Below are positions 30,450 through 34,525 of a DNA stretch of 34,525 bases, piece by piece. The translations under genes and the position numbers were made by a program. Each line of letters begins with the position of its first letter. Within the stretch, counting starts at the first letter, position 1. The notes beneath the pieces were generated by a model. It did no database searches, was not told the DNA's origin, and saw only the letters and a list, made by a program, of their open reading frames with translations. This stretch comes from Phascolarctobacterium succinatutens CAG:287. GTDB taxonomy: Bacteria; Bacillota; Negativicutes; Acidaminococcales; Acidaminococcaceae. Location of the stretch: the NCBI RefSeq assembly GCF_000434895.1, contig NZ_FR892771.1:77359-111883 (forward strand), given 5' to 3'.

Positions 30450-30472
30450 TGATATAATTAGTGTATACTAAT
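30450..30472 (+). promoter_or_regulatory. fba promoter with overlapping dyad operator candidate
   Basis: Extended -10 TGATATAAT (30450-30458) without a good -35. The perfect dyad ATTAGT-GTAT-ACTAAT (30457-30472) overlaps the last bases of the -10 and the predicted start near 30465, so it could be an operator. The leader also holds a short hairpin GTAGC/GCTAC (30484-30499). Confidence 0.6.
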
Positions 30473-30522
30473 GTAAAGACAGAGTAGCTGTAAGGCTACC
30501 CTGAATAAGGAGGAATAGACAA

Positions 30523-31452
30523 ATGCCCTTAGTTACATCTACTGAAATGTTCAAAAAAGCTTACGAAGGTCACTATGCTGTTGGTGCCTTCAACGTCAAC
30601 AACATGGAAATCATCCAAGGTATCGTTGCTGCAGCACAACAGGAAAAATCCCCGCTGATTCTGCAGGTAAGTGCCGGCGCTCGCAAATACGCTAACCACA
30701 TCTACCTGATGAAGCTGGTTGAAGCAGCAATCGAAGACACCGGTCTGCCTATCTGCCTGCATCTGGACCACGGCGAAGATTTTGACATCTGCAAAGCCTG
30801 CGTCGACGGCGGCTTCACCTCCGTTATGATAGACGGCAGCAAGCATCCTTTTGAAGAAAATATCGAAATGACTCGTCGTGTTGTTGAATATGCACACGAA
30901 AGAGGCGTTGTAGTTGAGGCAGAGCTTGGCCGACTGGCAGGCGTTGAAGACGCTGTTAAGGTTAACACCAAGGACGCTACCTACACCGATCCCGATCAGG
31001 CTGTAGAATTCGTTGAACGCACCGGCTGCGACAGCCTGGCTATCGCTATCGGCACCAGTCATGGCGCTTACAAATTCAAAGGCAAACCGGAACTGGACTT
31101 CGCACGTCTGGAAAAAATCACCAACTTGCTGCCTGGTTATCCTCTGGTTCTGCATGGTGCTTCCACCGTTATCCCGTCCTTTGTTGAAGAATGCAACAAA
31201 TACGGCGGCAAGCTGGACGGCGCTCAAGGCGTACCTGAAGACATGCTGCTGCAAGCAGGCAAATTCGGTGTTTGCAAAATCAACATCGATACCGACCTGC
31301 GCCTGGCAATGACCGCTTCCATCCGTAAGCATCTTGTAGAAAACCCCGGCGACTTTGATCCTCGCCAATACCTGAAACCAGCACGTCAGGCTATCCAAGA
31401 CATGGTAGCTCACAAAATGCGTGACGTACTCAACAGCAGCAACAGACTGTAA
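30523..31452 (+). CDS. Class II fructose-bisphosphate aldolase
   Basis: Zinc-dependent glycolytic/gluconeogenic aldolase (309 residues). The zinc histidines are in HLDHGEDF, GTSHGAYKF and LHGASTVIPS; the N-terminal AVGAFNVNNMEIIQG and KINIDTDLRLAM are family marks. It starts MPLVTSTEMFKKAYEG after GGAGG. Highly regular codon use (many GCT, GAA, AAA) suggests strong expression. It is a single-gene unit with a dyad-bearing promoter and a bidirectional terminator shared with the convergent metallo-hydrolase gene. Confidence 0.97.
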   Translation: MPLVTSTEMFKKAYEGHYAVGAFNVNNMEIIQGIVAAAQQEKSPLILQVSAGARKYANHIYLMKLVEAAIEDTGLPICLHLDHGEDFDICKACVDGGFTSVMIDGSKHPFEENIEMTRRVVEYAHERGVVVEAELGRLAGVEDAVKVNTKDATYTDPDQAVEFVERTGCDSLAIAIGTSHGAYKFKGKPELDFARLEKITNLLPGYPLVLHGASTVIPSFVEECNKYGGKLDGAQGVPEDMLLQAGKFGVCKINIDTDLRLAMTASIRKHLVENPGDFDPRQYLKPARQAIQDMVAHKMRDVLNSSNRL

Positions 31453-31472
31453 GCTATAACGATTTAAAAACT

Positions 31473-31517
31473 AAAATGCACCATTCCCTACTATCAAGGA
31501 ATGGTGCATTTTTTTAT
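31473..31517. terminator. Bidirectional terminator between fba and the beta-CASP gene
   Basis: Stem AAATGCACCATTCC / GGAATGGTGCATTT (31474-31512) followed by T-runs on plus, and by TTTTAGTTTTT on minus. It ends two convergent transcripts. Confidence 0.92.
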
Positions 31518-31543
31518 TTATGCAAAGCGTATATCATTTTTTC

Positions 31544-33151
31544 TTACAAATCCTTCAGGATATCATCCATGTACTTATGCAGCTTTTCCAGCTTCTTGCG
31601 TACCATAACCGCCTTATCCGGGTTACGCGCCACAATCTGTTCGATTTTGCTGCGCTGCAGCAGATAATCGTGTTCCATACCACGCATGTAAGCACGCAGG
31701 TCGATAGCAGCAGGCTCAACCTGAACCATTTCGGATTCATGCATCTGCCACTCGGTACCATGGATTTCGGCACAGTCACCAAAGTGCGGGATGTAGGTTG
31801 CCGTTCCCAGATTGCGTCCCAAAGAATCTGCCAGCTCCATAGCTGCATCAAGCTCGCCGTGCGTAACGAAAAAGGCCTTGGGCACCTCCTTCATGCTGCT
31901 ATACCAGGCTAACAGCTGCTGCTTATCCGCATGGGCAGAAAAGCCCTTCATATTGTAAATTTTGGCGTTGACTCTGATGTCCTCGCCCATAATCTTAATG
32001 CGTTTAATACCTTCTATCAGCCTGCGTCCGATAGTGCCCTCTGCCTGATAGCCGGCAAATACTATGCTGCTGTCCTCACGCCACAGATTATGCTTAAGGT
32101 GATGCAGAATACGACCGGCGTCTGCCATGCCGCTGGCCGAAATAACAATCTTGCTGCCCGGAATTTCGTTAATCGCCATGGATTCCTGCACCGTTGCGGT
32201 AAAGCGCAAGTTATGCATAGACACCAGTCTGCGTCCCTGCATTGCGTAAAGCGCCCGCGCTTCCTCATCATATTCCTCGGGATTCGTCATAGTAATCTGC
32301 GTAGCTCTGTTGGCCATAGGACTATCTACATAAATAGGAATCTCAGGAATTTTGCCTTCCGCCTGCAGCTTTTGGAAATAGTACAGCAGTACCTGCGTAC
32401 GCCCTACAGCAAACGCAGGAATGATAACGTTACCGCCACGCTCGACAGTATCGTTGATAATATTCGCCAGTTCGCCTTCCTTATCGTAAGCTTCGTGGAT
32501 GCGGTTGCCGTAGGTGGATTCCGTAATAATAAAATCCGCACCGCCTGCTGCGGCCGGGTCCTCAATAATCGGCTGGTTGGGCTGGCCGATATCGCCGGTA
32601 AAAATCAAGCGCGTCTTTTTATCGTCTTCGTTAACAGACATCTCTACGAAAGCAGAGCCAAGAATGTGTCCTGCAACGCGGAAGGTTACGGTAACACCGG
32701 GAACAACATTAAACGCTTCGCCGAAGCTGCGCAGCTTGAACAAATGCAAGGCTCTGGCAGCATCATCAACCGTAAACAGCGGCTCAACAATCTTTTTGCC
32801 AGCACGCATGCCTTTGCGGTTGGCGTATTCTGCCTCGCCCTCCTGAATGTGCGCGCTGTCCGGCAGCAAAATCGAGCACAGCTCCTCTGTCGATTTAGTG
32901 CAATAGATGGGGCCGCGGAAGCCTTCCTTGACCAGCTTCGGCAACAGACCGCTATGGTCAACATGGGCGTGCGTCAGTACAACAGCCTCAATCTCTCCCG
33001 GATGAAACAAAAATTCCTTTTCGTTCAGCGCTTTTATCAGCTTGGAGCCTTGGAACATGCCGCAGTCTACCAAAAACTTGTGTCCGCTGACCTCCAGCAG
33101 ATAACAGGAACCGGTAACGGTGCGCGTTGCACCTAAAAAAGTTATTTTCAT
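31544..33151 (-). CDS. MBL-fold beta-CASP metallo-hydrolase with RMMBL (RNA-processing type)
   Basis: 535-residue protein of the beta-CASP family, members of which cleave RNA. The ATG at 33151 (MKITFLGATRTVTGSCYLL) follows GGAGG; a longer frame from 33172 lacks this. Metal motif HAHVDHSGLLPKL, then STYGNR, PAFAVGRTQVLLYYF, SASGMADAGRILHHL, and the C-terminal FSAHADKQQLLAW with HGE, all in expected order. Related proteins are archaeal and bacterial RNA exonucleases with 5'-3' or endo activity (aCPSF-like/YhfI-like group). It is not RNase J, whose ending and length differ. Monocistronic, with its own promoter. Confidence 0.92.
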   Translation of the reverse strand: MKITFLGATRTVTGSCYLLEVSGHKFLVDCGMFQGSKLIKALNEKEFLFHPGEIEAVVLTHAHVDHSGLLPKLVKEGFRGPIYCTKSTEELCSILLPDSAHIQEGEAEYANRKGMRAGKKIVEPLFTVDDAARALHLFKLRSFGEAFNVVPGVTVTFRVAGHILGSAFVEMSVNEDDKKTRLIFTGDIGQPNQPIIEDPAAAGGADFIITESTYGNRIHEAYDKEGELANIINDTVERGGNVIIPAFAVGRTQVLLYYFQKLQAEGKIPEIPIYVDSPMANRATQITMTNPEEYDEEARALYAMQGRRLVSMHNLRFTATVQESMAINEIPGSKIVISASGMADAGRILHHLKHNLWREDSSIVFAGYQAEGTIGRRLIEGIKRIKIMGEDIRVNAKIYNMKGFSAHADKQQLLAWYSSMKEVPKAFFVTHGELDAAMELADSLGRNLGTATYIPHFGDCAEIHGTEWQMHESEMVQVEPAAIDLRAYMRGMEHDYLLQRSKIEQIVARNPDKAVMVRKKLEKLHKYMDDILKDL

Positions 33152-33189
33152 CGCAAAGCCTCCATTCTGCAAGTAGTATTTTCAGTTAT

Positions 33190-33218
33190 ATTTTATAATT
33201 CTACAAAACGAAGGTAAA
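33190..33218 (-). promoter_or_regulatory. Promoter of the beta-CASP gene
   Basis: Minus strand: -35 TTTACC (33218-33213), 17-nt spacer, -10 TAAAAT (33195-33190). Modest match; the leader is about 30 nt. Confidence 0.5.
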
Positions 33219-33250
33219 ATCCTTTTTATGGTGGAAATTAGTGGGATGAG

Positions 33251-33275
33251 AAAAAGCACGTTGTTACACGTGCTT
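33251..33275 (-). terminator. Terminator between the small membrane-protein gene and the beta-CASP gene
   Basis: Minus-strand stem AAGCACG / CGTGCTT (33275-33254) with loop TGTAACAA, ending in TTTTT. It closes the phage-like block. Confidence 0.82.
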
Positions 33276-33313
33276 GATTAACGATGTTATTTTAATATTT
33301 TACGATATCGCTG

Positions 33314-33469
33314 TCAGTCTGCTAAATAAGCTAATCCCAAAACGGCAGCTACAAGCAATATTACGATATATAACGGGGTGAATACCCAAACCCACGGTAA
33401 ATCCAACGAGCCAAACAGCTTGCCCAGAATCAACCCCGCTTGAACTGTACCTAAAGTTGTTTTTAGCAT
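33314..33469 (-). CDS. Small membrane protein, phage-type
   Basis: 51 codons, too short for standard gene finding. It begins MLKTTLGTVQAGLILGKLFG and has one hydrophobic stretch near residues 26-48 (WVWVFTPLYIVILL). GGAGG lies 6 nt upstream of the ATG at 33469. Gut phages and prophages of Bacillota often carry a similar short 'GTV/GTI...LKLFG...W' membrane protein; that resemblance is from memory. Flanked by its own terminators (33275-33251 and 33520-33484). Function not known. Confidence 0.72.
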   Translation of the reverse strand: MLKTTLGTVQAGLILGKLFGSLDLPWVWVFTPLYIVILLVAAVLGLAYLAD

Positions 33470-33483
33470 GCTACACCTCCAAT

Positions 33484-33520
33484 AAAAAAGCAGACTCTGA
33501 GTTTTCGCTCAAAATCTGCT
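33484..33520 (-). terminator. Terminator after the 78-residue protein gene
   Basis: Minus-strand hairpin AGCAGATTTTGAG / CTCAGAGTCTGCT (33520-33489) with loop CGAAAA and one or two mismatches, followed by TTTTTT. Confidence 0.8.
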
Positions 33521-33554
33521 TACTAATCAATAGTTTTCAATCAATTGCAGCTTA

Positions 33555-33791
33555 TTAGCCCCACGCAGCACCGCTTTTTTCAGGAAAGGTTCCCTTACGA
33601 GCTAGACGCTCTACTTGTGCCCAAGCTTGTCCCTTATATCCACTCGAAACTCCATCAACATCTTTAACTAAAACTCTGCTAAAATCATTTAGATTAACCT
33701 GTACAATACCAAATGTATCAGTTATACCTTCGGGATAAAATTTATACTGTACATATTCTTTTGTCAGTTCTAACAGTTCAAGCGTCAACAT
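33555..33791 (-). CDS. Hypothetical small protein of a phage-associated type
   Basis: 78 residues; the start follows GGAG at 8 nt. Its pattern (YKFYPEG near residue 16, then G-IVQVN, GQAWAQVERLARKGTFPE, and a closing AAWG) resembles small proteins of prophages and mobile regions that keep 'YKYYPEG...HAW...G.F...' ; I have no named family. A promoter TTGTTA-17-TATAAT and a 32-bp palindrome lie just upstream. It directly follows the MuF-toxin gene, so an immunity or antitoxin role is conceivable but unsupported otherwise. Confidence 0.7.
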   Translation of the reverse strand: MLTLELLELTKEYVQYKFYPEGITDTFGIVQVNLNDFSRVLVKDVDGVSSGYKGQAWAQVERLARKGTFPEKSGAAWG

Positions 33792-33806
33792 TTTGCTTAC
33801 TCCATT

Positions 33807-33838
33807 CTAATACAAAGTATAATTATACTTTGTATTAG
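33807..33838. repeat. Perfect 32-bp palindrome
   Basis: Bases 33807-33838 read identically on both strands; each arm is CTAATACAAAGTATAA. It also contains two 11-bp sub-palindromes of the type ATACnnnGTAT. It sits 15 bp upstream of the 78-residue gene, downstream of the predicted start site at about 33854. It can act as an operator (two adjacent dimers) or as an RNA hairpin. Confidence 0.97.
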
Positions 33839-33860
33839 TCAAATTATGTGCTTTATCATA

Positions 33861-33889
33861 ATTATAACCCATTTTACGCATGATAACAA
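33861..33889 (-). promoter_or_regulatory. Promoter of the 78-residue protein gene
   Basis: Minus strand: -35 TTGTTA (33889-33884), 17-nt spacer, perfect -10 TATAAT (33866-33861). It starts 10 bp after the MuF-type gene stop. Confidence 0.72.
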
Positions 33890-33899
33890 ATTCTAAATG

Positions 33900-34525
33900 T
33901 TAATGTTTTAGCATTACTATATCATGCTCCTGTATATTTTTCCCTTCCAACAGCCTTTGAAAAGACTGTGCCATATCGTAATCAGGATAAAATCTATGAT
34001 GTCCATCTGCTAAATCGTACTCGTTTATGAAAACGTGGTTATAAATACTTTTCAAACGTTTTTTAGGATAACCTATATTTTTATGTATTTTATTAACAAA
34101 AGCATGTATGCCATTCTTGCGACGTGCTTCATAATATTTTTCCGCATGCTCATTACGTCTAGTAAAATCTGGATTGTTCTTATCATTCAAAGCACCAGAT
34201 GATATAGCACCTGCCGGCAAATCACTCAGCCTGCTCTCCACTTCTCTCAGCCCAGCATAACCACGCGTATACTTCCGCCAGTCTTCACCGTTTTCCCACG
34301 CTTTCAAGCCTTTACGCCCCAGCACCTGCACCCTGCGTGACTCTGGCAAGCTATTCAGCCATTTGTCGCCTGCTTCCCGCACCTGATCACGTTGCTGCTG
34401 CATATCAACTTCGCCTTCAATAACTTCTACGTACCGGCATAAGCAATGCGGGTGTACCGGCAAAGGCGGCAGCTTATCCTTTGGATATATGCCTGCACCT
34501 AAGCCATACATATCAGCTTTGGCGT
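33900..34525 (-). CDS. MuF-type phage head protein, C-terminal part with toxin-like tail (5' end outside window)
   Basis: The frame is open to base 34525, so the gene starts beyond the window. Visible: the end of the phage Mu gpF-like head domain, YGLGAGIYPKDKLPPLP followed by HPHCLCRY, the classical MuF Pro-His-Cys-x-Cys end; then a linker with GRKGLKAWENGEDWRKYTRGY; then a ~100-residue C-terminal domain ending NHVFINEYDLADGHHRFYPD and a SFQRLL...HDIVMLKH segment. The last part resembles toxin-like C-termini attached to MuF proteins (injected or defensive nuclease type) in Bacillota; the assignment comes from memory of such sequences. No N-terminal part or other head gene is visible. Confidence 0.8.
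   Translation of the reverse strand, partial: AKADMYGLGAGIYPKDKLPPLPVHPHCLCRYVEVIEGEVDMQQQRDQVREAGDKWLNSLPESRRVQVLGRKGLKAWENGEDWRKYTRGYAGLREVESRLSDLPAGAISSGALNDKNNPDFTRRNEHAEKYYEARRKNGIHAFVNKIHKNIGYPKKRLKSIYNHVFINEYDLADGHHRFYPDYDMAQSFQRLLEGKNIQEHDIVMLKH

Noticed and set aside
33152..34525. Complete prophage or integrative element
   Set aside because: No integrase, attachment repeat, portal, terminase or capsid gene is visible; only a MuF C-terminal part and two small genes, so only remnant or module status is supported.
1..34525. CRISPR array, tRNA, rRNA or insertion sequence
   Set aside because: No regularly spaced repeats apart from the zapA units, no cloverleaf or rRNA segment, and no transposase frame were seen.

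Overview
The window looks like chromosome of a Gram-positive-lineage anaerobe, most likely a Negativicute (Acidaminococcaceae/Phascolarctobacterium-like). The pointers are a glycine T-box ahead of two-subunit GlyRS, the fmt/DUF116/rsmB/rlmN/PPM phosphatase/PASTA kinase/rsgA/rpe order, an AroFGH-type DAHP synthase, a cobalamin riboswitch and Fst/TxpA-like small toxins. The genus is inference; phylum-level placement is firmer. Almost all genes lie on the minus strand.

Layout. 1-2170: glyS (cut by the window edge) and glyQ behind a T-box leader with a consensus promoter. 2200-2530: a previously unannotated-looking type I toxin-antitoxin locus, with a 28-residue hydrophobic peptide and a convergent small RNA, both with clear promoters and sharing a bidirectional terminator. 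2547-9428: DEAD-box helicase, U32 peptidase-like rRNA modification protein, zapA with an unusual repeat tail, a secreted I42-type inhibitor fusion and gltX. 9690-10316: an AlkA-like glycosylase on plus, ending in a terminator shared with the next block. 10424-19381: a long, tightly packed minus-strand operon def, fmt, DUF116, rsmB, rlmN, stp, pknB, rsgA, rpe, combining translation start and ribosome modification with PASTA kinase/phosphatase signalling.

19551-24927: an orphan sugar-binding lipoprotein, a plus-strand tandem-ACT protein, DAHP synthase and priA, each with its own promoter and mostly its own terminator; these separate priA from def-fmt. 25095-29388: a cobalamin riboswitch driving a TIM-barrel protein that may be a cobamide-remodelling enzyme (CbiR-like), next to a complete FecBCD/BtuFCD-type ABC importer. 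29587-31452 (plus): DUF896 protein, RluA-family pseudouridine synthase and class II fructose-bisphosphate aldolase. 31544-33151: beta-CASP metallo-hydrolase.

33314-34525: AT-richer, phage-derived material: the C-terminal part of a MuF-type head protein carrying a toxin-like tail, two small genes, and a perfect 32-bp palindrome.

The three parts most worth study are the type I toxin locus (2208-2530), the riboswitch/TIM-barrel/ABC transporter neighbourhood (25095-29388) and the MuF-toxin remnant (33314-34525). No tRNA, rRNA, CRISPR array, IS element or integrase was seen.
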